From NCBI GenBank assembly GCA_963699345.1, contig CAVOTL010000005.1, positions 1,240,001 through 1,304,000 of the forward strand: a stretch of DNA of 64,000 bases, given 5' to 3'. The notes below the pieces were generated by a model. The model saw nothing but the letters and a program-made list of their open reading frames with translations. It was not told where the DNA came from and did no database searches. Positions 41,427-48,999 of this stretch are shown here, piece after piece (positions within the stretch are counted from its first letter, which is position 1; each line of letters starts with the position of its first letter). Source of the stretch: Bog-756 sp963699345 (GTDB lineage Bacteria; Actinomycetota; Acidimicrobiia; Acidimicrobiales; RAAP-2). The translations under genes and the position numbers were made by a program.

Positions 41427-41447
41427 TTGGTCTATATTTGGTCTATA
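41427..41447. repeat. TTGGTCTATA direct repeat beside the tRNA
   Basis: TTGGTCTATA at 41427-41436 and again at 41438-41447, an 11-base period, in a short AT-rich stretch between the tRNA 5' end and the integrase start. It is a candidate integrase arm site or attachment-region element. Confidence 0.45.
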
Positions 41448-41456
41448 ACTTCCAGG

Positions 41457-42572
41457 GTGGAAGGCAAGCCCAAGACCTCGAGACGGCCCAAGGCTACAGG
41501 AACGATCGAGCAGCGAGGCCCGGGCAAGTGGCGCTGCCGTGTCTTCGTCGGCACCGACCCGTCACCGGGAACCCCCGCCAGCTGTCCAAGACCGTCGAGG
41601 CCCGCAACCGGACCGAGGCCCAGCGCAAGCTGCGTGAGCCTGGCAGAAGGAGCTGGACGAGGCGCCGGCCGAGGCCGCAGCTCGACTCGTCGGCGACCGT
41701 CCGGACCCTCATCGACGAGTGGCTGCGCCACAGCGAGGCCCGGGGTCGGGCTCCCCGGACCCTCCACGACGCCCGCAGGTCGGCCGAGACGGTGATCTTC
41801 CCGGAGTTCGGCGACCTGCCGATCGCCGAGCTGACCCCCCGGCACCTCGACGAGTGGTACCGCAAGCTCGCCACCGGCGAAGGCCGGGCGAGGCCGCTGA
41901 AGGCGACCAGCATCCGTCGACACCACGGTGTCCTGTCAGTCGGCCCTCAGCCAGGCGGTCCGATGGGGGTGGATCGACCGCAACCCTGCCGAGCGGTCAC
42001 AGCCCCCGGCGCTCGAACGGGTGGAACTCCAGGTACCTACCCCCGATGAGGTCCGGCGGTTGCTGGCGGCGGCCCAGGCCCGAGGTCCCCGCTGGGGGAT
42101 GCTGCTGACCTTGGCGGTACTGACCGGTGGTCGACGTGGCGAACTCTGCGGGCTCCGGTGGATCGACGTCGAAGGCGACTCGATCCGCTTCCGCCGCTCG
42201 CTCTACCGGGCCGGGGAGGAGCGGGGCGAGAAGGCCACCAAGACCGGCCGTGAGCGACGCATCGCGGTCGCCGGAGCCGGCATGGCCATCCTCGAGGATT
42301 GGCGGACCAGGTGTGAGGAGGCAGCCGAGGCGGCCGATGTCGAGTTGGTGGACGACGCCTTCATCGTCTCGACCTTCCCGGACGGCAGCCGACCGGTGAA
42401 TCCGGACACCCTCACGTCGGTCGTCCACACGCTCTGCGTCGAGCTCGAGATGCCCCACGTGCACCTGCACTCGCTCCGCCACTTCGCCGCCACGGAGATG
42501 CTGGCCGCCGGCATCGACCCCGCAACGCCGCCGAGGTGCTCGGGCATGCCAACCTGGTCGGGTCCCCTTGAG
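41457..42572 (+). pseudogene. Tyrosine integrase, frameshifted and truncated
   Basis: Pieces in three frames: N-terminal TGTIEQRGPGKWRCRVFVGT (AP2-like arm-binding start), VRTLIDEWLRHSEARGRAPR and LPIAELTPRHLDEWYRKLAT (core-binding SAM-like domain), QSALSQAVRWGWIDRNPAER, and the catalytic part LAVLTGGRRGELCGLRWIDV (first Arg) and HLHSLRHFAATEMLAAGIDP (H-x-x-R). The chain stops at GHANLVGSP, immediately before the IS3-family element, so the tyrosine nucleophile is gone. Start at GTG 41457. Shifts near 41575, 41640 and 41925 also break it. It is the remains of an element that entered next to tRNA-Ser and can no longer excise by itself. Confidence 0.82.
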
Positions 42573-42630
42573 GTGAGCCACTCGCTGTGCGAGTCCGATG
42601 CTCCAGAATGGAGCGAGGAGGACAGCGCAG

Positions 42631-42909
42631 ATGAAGCGACGGAGGCACACGCCCGAGCAGGTGATCAGGAAGCTGGCCGAAGGCGACAAGCTTCTGAACG
42701 AGGGCAAGCCCTTGGAGGAGGTCGTCCGGCACCTCGAGATCACCGAATCGACCTGGCATCGCTGGAAGAACCAGTACGGCGGCATGAAGGCCGATGACGC
42801 CAAGCGGCTGAAGGAGCTGGAGAAGGAGAACCAGCGCCTCAAGCGGATCGTCGCCGACCAGGCCCTCGACATCGACATGCTGAGGTATCTGTCCGAGGGA
42901 AAATTCTGA
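42631..42909 (+). CDS. IS3-family transposase OrfA
   Basis: 92 residues. Helix-turn-helix (RRRHTPEQVIRKLAEGDKLL, VVRHLEITESTWHRWKNQYG) and a leucine-zipper-like helix (AKRLKELEKENQRLKRIVAD). OrfA binds the IS ends and is joined to OrfB by -1 ribosomal frameshifting in this family; the sequence GGGAAAATTCTGA at its end is compatible with this. Intact. Confidence 0.88.
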   Translation: MKRRRHTPEQVIRKLAEGDKLLNEGKPLEEVVRHLEITESTWHRWKNQYGGMKADDAKRLKELEKENQRLKRIVADQALDIDMLRYLSEGKF

Positions 42910-42935
42910 CCCCGGACAGCCGACGGAAGGCCGTC

Positions 42936-43759
42936 GTGGCCGTCCGAGAGCAGTTCGGGGTGTCAGAACGGCGGGCATGCCGGGTGATCGGCCAGGCGCG
43001 ATCCACCCAACGGCTCCCGCCACCCGTCCCGACCGACGAGGAGCTCGCCCTGCGCGCCTTCCTCCAAGACTTCGCAGGCAAACGTCCGCGATGGGGGTGG
43101 CGCAGGGCCGCGACGGCTGCTCGGGCAGCCGGCTGGGTCGTGAACAACAAGCGCATCCACCGCCTCTGGCGGGACGAAGGCCTGCGGGTTCCCTACCGGA
43201 AGCGGAAGCGGCCCCTCCGGGGCATCGGCGCGAGTGTCGGCGCCTTCTGCCCGATCCGGCCGAACGTGGTGTGGGCTCTCGACTTCCAGTTCGACCAGAC
43301 GACCGACGGGAGGATGCTGAAGCTGCTGAACGTGATCGACGAACACACGAGGGAGGCGCTGGCCATCGAGGTCGATCGCTCCATCGACGCCGACGGGGTC
43401 GTGGCCGTCCTCGAGCGCCTGGCGGCCGTGCGCGGTGCTCCCCGCTACGTCCGGTTCGACCACGGACCGAGTTCATCGCCTACGCCGTGGCGGACTGGTG
43501 TCGGTTCAACGGAACCGACACCGTCTTCATCGACCCTGGGTCACCGTGGCAGAACGCCTGGATCGAGAGCTTCAACTCGCGAATCCGGGACGAGTACCTA
43601 AACGGCCAGCTCTTCGACAGCCTCCTCGAGGCGAAGGTGCTCCTCGAGGACTGGCGGATCGACTACAACAACAGCAGGCCTCACAGCGCTCATGGCTGGC
43701 TAACCCCGGTCGAGTTCGTCGAGGCCTGGCTCAACCGACAAGAGGAAGTGCTCGCATAG
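42936..43759 (+). CDS. IS3-family transposase OrfB (frameshifted)
   Basis: DDE transposase (rve fold) of about 275 residues. HTH-like start (REQFGVSERRACRVIGQARS), RPRWGWRRAATAARAAGWVV and KRIHRLWRDEGLRVPYRKRK, then VVWALDFQFDQTTDGRMLKL (first Asp). A second Asp in APRYVRFDHG is followed by a one-base shift near 43470 and EFIAYAVADWCRFNGTDTVF, IDPGSPWQNAWIESFNSRIR (Glu), DEYLNGQLFDSLLEAKVLLE. It lies in the -1 frame relative to OrfA. The shift would inactivate it unless it is a sequence error. Confidence 0.85.
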
Positions 43760-43894
43760 CGGGTGGCTCAACTATCGGGATCCGGCCAGTGGAGTGTTGT
43801 CGCTGTATCGAGTTGTGCGCCCCGTTGTGACACGGGGGCGGCTGTGCGTCTGCATCTAGCACCTTCGGATACTGGCCGACGTGCCCGTTCGTAG

Positions 43895-43917
43895 TCCTCA
43901 GCGTGCGACGCTGAGGA
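43895..43917. terminator. TCCTCAGC-type hairpin 1
   Basis: Arms TCCTCAGCGT (43895-43904) and ACGCTGAGGA (43908-43917), loop GCG. It lies between the IS3 element and the XRE promoter. Its core TCCTCAGC/GCTGAGGA is shared with the hairpin at 46438-46466. I see no gene in the 283 bases of 43760-44042. Confidence 0.5.
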
Positions 43918-44024
43918 AGACGCCCCGCGTTCTCGACTTTTCCCGCGGGTCAGCTTTGAATTGTGACGGGCGTCATCGTCGAGGTCGATGGTTCTGCGAA
44001 CCGTGCGACCACCCAATATCCGAT

Positions 44025-44037
44025 CCGATATAATCGG
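44025..44037 (+). promoter_or_regulatory. TATAAT -10 element inside a palindrome, XRE gene
   Basis: CCGATATAATCGG (44025-44037) is a palindrome around its central base and contains a perfect -10, TATAAT (44029-44034). The ATG at 44043 is only nine bases after the -10, so the mRNA is probably leaderless. The palindrome would let the XRE protein repress its own promoter. Confidence 0.6.
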
Positions 44038-44042
44038 GTGCC

Positions 44043-44429
44043 ATGTACGGAGCCTTTCTACGGCAGGCCAGAACCTCCCGAGGTTTGAGCCAAGTCGAAT
44101 TGGCCCGCATCACCGGCATCGAGCAACCGAACCTCTCAGCGTACGAAAACGACCGACAGATGCCGTCGGCAGATGTGTTGAATCGGATCCTGGTCGGATG
44201 CGGGTACCTCCTGGAGGCGACCGCCGGAGAGCGGCGCCTGGTGTGCCCCCTTCCTGGATCACGGCGAACGACCATCCCGGACCCACGGTTTGGCCTGGAC
44301 GCTTCGGTGCAGTTCAGCGTGTCGACACCAATGGCGCGGCAGAACGACGACGAGCTGTCAGCGCTCAAGCTCGAGCAGGTGCTGGCCCTCGCCGACGCGG
44401 TCCGGGAGTCGAAGGCAGCGGATCAGTGA
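44043..44429 (+). CDS. XRE-family antitoxin-like regulator
   Basis: 128 residues. HTH: YGAFLRQARTSRGLSQVELA, RITGIEQPNLSAYENDRQMP, SADVLNRILVGCGYLLEATA. The C-terminal half is unassigned and ends in a helix (ALKLEQVLALADAVRESK). The stop overlaps the GTG of the nucleotidyltransferase gene (GTGA), the classic layout for a bicistronic toxin-antitoxin pair, with regulator first. A leaderless start is likely. Its GC content is lower than most neighbours, fitting foreign origin. Confidence 0.78.
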   Translation: MYGAFLRQARTSRGLSQVELARITGIEQPNLSAYENDRQMPSADVLNRILVGCGYLLEATAGERRLVCPLPGSRRTTIPDPRFGLDASVQFSVSTPMARQNDDELSALKLEQVLALADAVRESKAADQ

Positions 44430-45031
44430 GGCCGATCGGCGAGGTCATCATCGAGATCGATGCCGCATTGGACACGGCAGGTGTTCTGCATGCCTTCGGC
44501 GGTGCATTGGCGCTCGCCTACTACGCCGAGCCCCGAGGCACTGTTGATGTCGACATCAATGTGGGCGTGCCCTTCGAGTCGAGATCGACGCTCCTGTCGC
44601 GCCTCGATGCGATCGGATGGCACAACGACGCTGACACCGCACAGACCATTCCCGCTGCCGGAACGAGACTGCATCAACCCGGCGAGACCGTTGTCATCGA
44701 CCTCTTCTTCGCATTCGACGAATTGCACGATGTCGTCCTCGACCGGGCCGTCGTGAGACCCTTCATCCATTCGGGCGTCCGACACGAGCTCCGATTCCTG
44801 TCCGCCGAGGACCTCACCATCTTCAAGATGTCCTTCGGACGGACCAAGGACTGGGTCGACATCGAAGCGATGATCACCGCTGGTACGCCTATCGATGCCG
44901 ACTACGTAGAGCGTGAGCTGGTGCAGTTCAAGGGGCCGACGGCCTACCCGTCCGTAGCCCGTTGGTCGCGTCCCGCCGAGTGGTGGGGATTGAGCGTGCA
45001 ATCCTCGGCGACGATCAGCCGGCTGGCGTGA
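44426..45031 (+). CDS. Nucleotidyltransferase toxin-like protein (AbiEii-type), 3' end replaced by IS256
   Basis: 201 codons from GTG 44426. The fold shows GVLHAFGGALALAYYAEPRG (G-G in helix 1) then TVDVDINVGV (paired Asp), a third Asp in GETVVIDLFFAF, and the downstream block HELRFLSAEDLTIFKMSFGR, TKDWVDIEAMI, usual for MNT/AbiEii-like proteins. These transfer nucleotides to tRNA or protein in type II/IV systems such as MenT/AbiE. The last 16 or so residues (from about LSVQSS) come from the left end of the IS256 element at 44982, so the native C-terminus is lost. Whether the truncated form works is unknown. Confidence 0.7.
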   Translation: MRPIGEVIIEIDAALDTAGVLHAFGGALALAYYAEPRGTVDVDINVGVPFESRSTLLSRLDAIGWHNDADTAQTIPAAGTRLHQPGETVVIDLFFAFDELHDVVLDRAVVRPFIHSGVRHELRFLSAEDLTIFKMSFGRTKDWVDIEAMITAGTPIDADYVERELVQFKGPTAYPSVARWSRPAEWWGLSVQSSATISRLA

Positions 45032-46312
45032 GCTCGCCGGTTGTCGCGTTGTCATTATCCACGACGGTGTAGAGCTTGGCCATCGAAGCCTCCGAGAAGT
45101 ACCTCCGCTCGGCGGACACCCACTCGTCGTGGACGTCGAGCAGCACCGCTCCGCCGAGTCGGATGACCGAGGCCTCGTTGGGGAAGATGCCGACGACCCG
45201 GCACCGACGCTTCAGCTCCTTGTTGAGGCGCTCGAGCGGGTTGGTCGACCAGATCTGACGCCAGTGCTCGTTCGGGAAGGCGGTGAAGGCGAGGACCTCC
45301 TCCTTGGCACTGGTCATGAGCCCGGCAGCCTTCGGGAACCGGTCCTCCAAGGTGGCCGTCACCTGGTCCCACTGGGTGTGCATGTCGTCACCGGTCACTT
45401 GGGCGAAGACGGTCTTGAAGGCGGCCGACACCATGGCCTGGTGGCCCTTGGGGATCATGGCCAGCAGGTTCCTGGCGAAGTGGACCCGGCACCGCTGGTG
45501 GGCCGCTCCTTGGAAGCAGCGCTTGATGGCCGCCACCAGGCCGGCGTGCTGGTCGGAGATGACGAGGCGAACGCCGTCCAGGCCCCGGGCCCGCAACCGG
45601 CGGAGGAACTCCCGCCAGAAGACTTCGTTCTCGGAGTCGCCCACGTCGATGCCCAGGATCTCCCGGTGACCGGAAGCTGACACCCCGGTGGCGATGACCA
45701 CCGCTTTGGAGGTCACCTGGTGGTGCTCTCGGACGTGGAGGTAGGTGGCGTCGAGGTACACGTAGGGGAAGGCCACGTGGTCCAACCTCCGCTCCCGGAA
45801 CGAGGCGACCACCTCGTCGAGCTCCGAGCAGATCCGGGACACCTCGGAGCGGCTGATGCCCGAACTCACCCCGAGGGCCGCCACCAGCTCGTCGACGGCC
45901 CGGGTGGAGACACCGTGGACATAGGCCTCCATGACCACGGCATAGAGGGCCTGGTCGATGCGGCGACGCGGCTCCAGGATCGACGGGAAGAAGCTGCCCT
46001 TCCGCAGCTTCGGGATGGCGAGCTCCACATCCCCCGCCTTGGTCGAGAGCACCCGGGCCCGGTGGCCGTTGCGCTCGGTGGTTCGGGACTCGGTGCGCTG
46101 GTAGCGCTCGGCCCCGATGTGGGCGGTGAGTTCGGACTCGATCAGCTCCTGGGCCACCAAGGTGACCGCTTCGCGGACGAGGTCGAGACCTTCGCCGGTT
46201 CGGAATGCATCGAGCAGTTCGGACAGGACAGACTGATCCAGGGCCATCGGTGGTGATCTCCTTCAGTGGGTTCGGCTAGGAACACACCGAGGATCACGCC
46301 GATGGCCCCACC
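44982..46312 (-). mobile_element. IS256-family insertion sequence
   Basis: About 1.33 kb, typical for the family. Related ends: GGTGGGG(ATTGA)GCGTG(CA)ATCCTCGG at 44982-45008 and its counterpart on the other strand at 46312-46287, with the GTGGGG, GCGTG and ATCCTCGG blocks shared. The transposase lies in between on the minus strand. I do not see a matching 8-base target duplication, so the exact ends are approximate. Confidence 0.7.
45015..46247 (-). CDS. IS256-family transposase
   Basis: 410 residues, intact. Starts MALDQSVLSELLDAFRTG; MULE/IS256 blocks LVREAVTLVAQELIESELTA, HIGAERYQRTESRTTERNGH, KLRKGSFFPSILEPRRRID, FPYVYLDATYLHVREHH (first Asp), LVISDQHAGLVAAIKRCF (second Asp), HQRCRVHFARNLLAMIPKGH and IWSTNPLERLNKELKRRCR (Glu). 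All catalytic residues are present, so the element may be active. It is one of the few long intact frames in the island. Confidence 0.93.
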   Translation of the reverse strand: MALDQSVLSELLDAFRTGEGLDLVREAVTLVAQELIESELTAHIGAERYQRTESRTTERNGHRARVLSTKAGDVELAIPKLRKGSFFPSILEPRRRIDQALYAVVMEAYVHGVSTRAVDELVAALGVSSGISRSEVSRICSELDEVVASFRERRLDHVAFPYVYLDATYLHVREHHQVTSKAVVIATGVSASGHREILGIDVGDSENEVFWREFLRRLRARGLDGVRLVISDQHAGLVAAIKRCFQGAAHQRCRVHFARNLLAMIPKGHQAMVSAAFKTVFAQVTGDDMHTQWDQVTATLEDRFPKAAGLMTSAKEEVLAFTAFPNEHWRQIWSTNPLERLNKELKRRCRVVGIFPNEASVIRLGGAVLLDVHDEWVSAERRYFSEASMAKLYTVVDNDNATTGELTPAG

Positions 46313-46437
46313 TACTGGTGGATGCCCCGGCTCACCTCAAAGCCCACCACTCAGGGGGACGCACACGCCCGTTTGCGGGCGATGCTTCGGGGGCAGCCCC
46401 AGTAACCCTGCAAGTGGTAGGGGCGATACTGACTCGA

Positions 46438-46466
46438 GTGTCCTCAGCTTCTGAAGCTGAGGACAC
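46438..46466. terminator. TCCTCAGC-type hairpin 2
   Basis: A perfect 14-base stem: GTGTCCTCAGCTTC (46438-46451), one base, GAAGCTGAGGACAC (46453-46466). It lies 15 bases beyond the stop of the minus-strand doc gene and is its likely terminator. The remaining 46313-46437 holds no gene I recognise. Confidence 0.6.
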
Positions 46467-46480
46467 GATCCGCACGCTCG

Positions 46481-46849
46481 TTACTCGGGCACCCGGAGCT
46501 TCGTAGCGATCGACTCAACGTCGATCGATGTGGACGCGATCTCCCACACCAGGTCGAACGCCTCGTCATTGGACAGGTCAGGTGTCAGGCCGTTGATGTC
46601 GAGGAACACGGTGGTCGCCAACCACGCGAGGCGCCTATTGCCGTCGGCTAGTGCGTGGTAGTTGGTGATGGAGTGCAGGAGGGCGGCGGCCTTCAGGCTG
46701 ACGGTGGAATAGGCGTCTTCGCCAAATGCACTCGATCGAGGCCTGGCCACTGCAGAGTCCAAGAGCCCGACATCACGCACGGGTCCGACCCCGAGGTGTC
46801 GCACCAACTGCAGGATGTCCTCGAGCTCGAGGTATTCGACGCCGTTCAC
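46481..46849 (-). CDS. doc: Doc-type Fic toxin
   Basis: 122 residues from GTG 46849, which overlaps the antitoxin stop (GTGA). The Fic/Doc motif is HALADGNRRLAWLATTVFLD, near H-x-F-x-[D]-G-N-[K/R]-R. The N-terminal EYLELEDILQLVRHLGVGPV, and DVGLLDSAVARPRSSAFGED, are typical of Doc. Doc proteins phosphorylate EF-Tu and stop translation; the antitoxin masks the site. The A-D-G-N pattern fits the kinase-type Doc. Intact. Confidence 0.85.
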   Translation of the reverse strand: MNGVEYLELEDILQLVRHLGVGPVRDVGLLDSAVARPRSSAFGEDAYSTVSLKAAALLHSITNYHALADGNRRLAWLATTVFLDINGLTPDLSNDEAFDLVWEIASTSIDVESIATKLRVPE

Positions 46850-47052
46850 TCCGTTCCGAGCCGCTCGAGCACATCGCCCCAACGCTCGGTCATCCTCTGC
46901 GCAGATGAGTCAACTCGACTGGAATGTCCGGATCGCTCGTAACGCTCCAGTACCGCACGACGAATGACTTCCTGCTTCGATGTGCCTTCCGTCTCGGCGA
47001 GCGCGTCGAGTGCCTGCTCCAGCTGTTCATCGGTGCGGAGGGTGAGTGCCAT
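46846..47052 (-). CDS. Ribbon-helix-helix antitoxin
   Basis: 68 residues. MALTLRTDEQLEQALDALAE is a CopG/Arc-type strand-helix start, followed by TEGTSKQEVIRRAVLERYER (second helix) and a disordered tail that would bind Doc. ATG 47052 lies inside the left arm of the 39-base palindrome; a TTG two codons earlier is also possible. The gene is the first of a doc operon that it represses. Confidence 0.83.
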   Translation of the reverse strand: MALTLRTDEQLEQALDALAETEGTSKQEVIRRAVLERYERSGHSSRVDSSAQRMTERWGDVLERLGTE

Positions 47053-47088
47053 GCTCAAATGGTATCAGATTGATACCATTTGAGCATG
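47050..47088. promoter_or_regulatory. 39-bp palindromic operator of the RHH/Doc pair
   Basis: Arms CATGCTCAAATGGTATCA (47050-47067) and TGATACCATTTGAGCATG (47071-47088) are exact complements with a 3-base spacer. The inner TGGTATCA-GAT-TGATACCA is a natural double site for a ribbon-helix-helix dimer pair. It overlaps the antitoxin start codon. Both outer ends spell ATG on opposite strands. Confidence 0.85.
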
Positions 47089-47149
47089 CGGCTCTGCGCC
47101 ACCGCATTGTCTGAAGTGCCCAGCTTCTGAAGTGAATCGATCGAGTCCC

Positions 47150-47440
47150 CTCTGGGGCCTTCGCTCTGCTGTGGTGCACTGGTGAACCCAGGACCACCGT
47201 CGACATCGATCTCAACATCTTCGAGGCGCCGGACGAGGCCCAGCGTGTCCCCCCGCTTTGCCGGAGGAGAACGTGCCTTCCACTGAGGCGATGGCGCAGT
47301 TGATGGCAGCCGGCCAGTGCCGGGTGATGTTCGATGGGATCCCGGTCGACCTCTTCCTTGGACACGACCCCGTTCCACCACGATGTGTGCGACAAACCGT
47401 CGGGCCTGAGGCCGTGCGCAGCTCGGACGGGGCTGGCCGG
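47150..47440 (+). pseudogene. Remnant of a nucleotidyltransferase (AbiEii-like)
   Basis: No single frame is open, but three frames carry family motifs in order: LLWCTGEPRTTVDIDLNIFE (Asp pair), then AMAQLMAAGQCRVMFDGIPV followed by DLFLGHD (third Asp), then FHHDVCDKPSG. Compare PRGTVDVDINV and VVIDLFFAFDE in the gene at 44426. It shows that the island once held a second toxin-like nucleotidyltransferase. Decay includes many small shifts and at least one deletion. The rest of 47089-47587 holds nothing else I can support. Confidence 0.6.
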
Positions 47441-47587
47441 TGCCCTCCGAGGGCTTGGCCACCTGGTGGACCCGCGAGCCAGGAGATTTCTGGTCTTCGC
47501 GGTGGCAATTCCCTCGAGCATCTATACACTCTCCGGTAGCCAAACCCGCACGGCCTCGACCGAGGCTCAGACGGAAGGAGACACACC

Positions 47588-48262
47588 ATGTCGCCTCTCA
47601 GCACCCGCTCCCGCAGGCCCTGGGTCGTGTTCGCCGCCGCCGCTTCGACCCTCGGCCTCCTCGCCACCACCGGTGGGGTCGCCGGTGCCGTCACCAAGGT
47701 CGACGCCACGCACTACACCGTGACCTGCAGCGGTTTCACCAAGGCGACCGTGAAGTTCTCGCAGGCACAGACGACCGCCGGCACGGCATCGCCCAGTCCG
47801 GCTACCGACACCCTCAAGGCCACGTTGTCGGGCTGCTCCGTGACCCCCACCGCGGGCGGGACAGCCGTCTCCGTCACCGGAGCCACGCTCTCGGGTGCGC
47901 TCACCAACCCGTCGAGCTATCACAAGTGCGGTGGATCCAACGGCATCCCGATCTCCATCACCGGGAAGCTGACGGTCAAGTGGAAGACCACGCCCAAGCT
48001 GTCGGCGTCGTCGAGCGTCATCACCGGTTCGACCGCGACGATCACGCTCGACACCGTCAATTCGGCTGCGACCTTCGCCGTGGCCGGCACCAGCTCCACG
48101 GGACCGTTCGAAGGCACCGACTCCGGTGCGCATGACGCGATGTCCGGCACCACCGGCGCCAATACGCTGACGAACATCGCCACCGCCTGTGCCAGCTCGA
48201 AGGGCCTGACGGGACTGACCCTGACCAACCCCTTCAGTGGCTCGGCGCTCACGCTGAGCTGA
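47588..48262 (+). CDS. Secreted protein, unknown
   Basis: 224 residues. AAGGAG upstream of ATG. Signal peptide (RRPWVVFAAAASTLGLLATT, cut after GVAGA). The mature part is Thr/Ser/Gly-rich beta-type with pairs of cysteines (YTVTCSGFTKATVKFS, ATLSGCSVTP, SYHKCGGSNG, NIATACASSKG) that could make disulfides. No family is recognised; a beta-sandwich surface protein is likely. A -10-like TATACA lies at 47523-47528. Third codon positions are GC-rich like the chromosome. Confidence 0.75.
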   Translation: MSPLSTRSRRPWVVFAAAASTLGLLATTGGVAGAVTKVDATHYTVTCSGFTKATVKFSQAQTTAGTASPSPATDTLKATLSGCSVTPTAGGTAVSVTGATLSGALTNPSSYHKCGGSNGIPISITGKLTVKWKTTPKLSASSSVITGSTATITLDTVNSAATFAVAGTSSTGPFEGTDSGAHDAMSGTTGANTLTNIATACASSKGLTGLTLTNPFSGSALTLS

Positions 48263-48322
48263 CCGTCTCGCTGGAGCTTTTCGACACGGGGGACTACTGA
48301 AGGTCCGAAGTACGATCGGGCG

Positions 48323-48805
48323 ATGGCCGACATCGAACGCCTCGTGGCTGATCGGATGGCGATCGACGACCTGTTGACCCTCTATGCGACGCTCATCGAC
48401 GGTGGCCGGTTCGCAGAGCTCGATCAGGTGTTCGCCTTCGATGCGGTGCTCGACTACCGATCGGCCGGCGGCATCCGGGGATCCTTTCCGGAAGTTCGCG
48501 ATTGGCTCGCCAGCGTTCTTCCCGCGTTCACGTGGACCCAGCACCTCGTGGTCAACCGCGCCGTTCAACTTTCTGCGGGGTCGGATGAAGCGACCTGCCG
48601 ATCACTCTTCCAGAATCCGAACAGTATGGAGATCGAGGGAAAGCCCTGGCTGTTCGTGGTCGGCGGTACGTACCATGACCGCTTGGTCCGGACGGACGAG
48701 GGCTGGAGGATCCGACACCGCGTCGAGGAGACGCGGTGGTGGAGCAACCCACTCCCCGGGCTCGACGCCACCCCACCTCCGTTGCCCGCCGACTGCTTCG
48801 ACTGA
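48323..48805 (+). CDS. SnoaL-like (NTF2-fold) protein
   Basis: 160 residues, intact. IERLVADRMAIDDLLTLYAT, LIDGGRFAELDQVFAFDAVL, DYRSAGGIRGSFPEVRDWLA, TWTQHLVVNRAVQLSAGSDE and WLFVVGGTYHDRLVRTDEGW make the cone-shaped NTF2 fold of the SnoaL_4 class. Such proteins are small-molecule isomerases, dehydratases or binding proteins. Function not predictable. It resembles the protein at 33768-34261 in fold only. Confidence 0.78.
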   Translation: MADIERLVADRMAIDDLLTLYATLIDGGRFAELDQVFAFDAVLDYRSAGGIRGSFPEVRDWLASVLPAFTWTQHLVVNRAVQLSAGSDEATCRSLFQNPNSMEIEGKPWLFVVGGTYHDRLVRTDEGWRIRHRVEETRWWSNPLPGLDATPPPLPADCFD

Positions 48806-48999
48806 GTGCCGACCCACCGGTCCTTAGCTGGGATGATCGGCGGTCATCTCAGCTGGCACAGCTCAGGATCCCGGACGGAGAGCACGGCCACCTTGTCGGT
48901 GAAGTCTGGACAGATCTCCTGTTCGCCCCACCCGCCCTGGGGGGAAAGCAGCTCCTCGGTTGGCACCGGGTCGCCTGACCACGGCGCTCGCCAGGTGCT

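Larger units (their letters stand above)
42574..43770 (+). mobile_element. IS3-family insertion sequence
   Basis: About 1.2 kb. Terminal inverted repeats TGAGCCACTCGCTGTGCGAG (42574-42593) and, on the other strand, TGAGCCACCCGCTATGCGAG (43770-43751) differ at 2 of 20 positions. It contains orfA and orfB in a -1 frame arrangement. No clear target duplication is seen at the flanks (AGG left, ACT right), and the missing integrase tail is not found on the right side, so the insertion was followed by a deletion or rearrangement. Confidence 0.85.

Noticed and set aside
42571..43773. Target duplication for the IS3 element
   Set aside because: The three bases on each side (AGG and ACT) do not match.
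43895..46466. Hairpins considered as integron attC sites
   Set aside because: No integron integrase and no core GTTRRRY/RYYYAAC sites are seen.
47086..47130. 14-codon frame starting in the doc operator palindrome
   Set aside because: It has no ribosome site and ends quickly; kept only as a remark.
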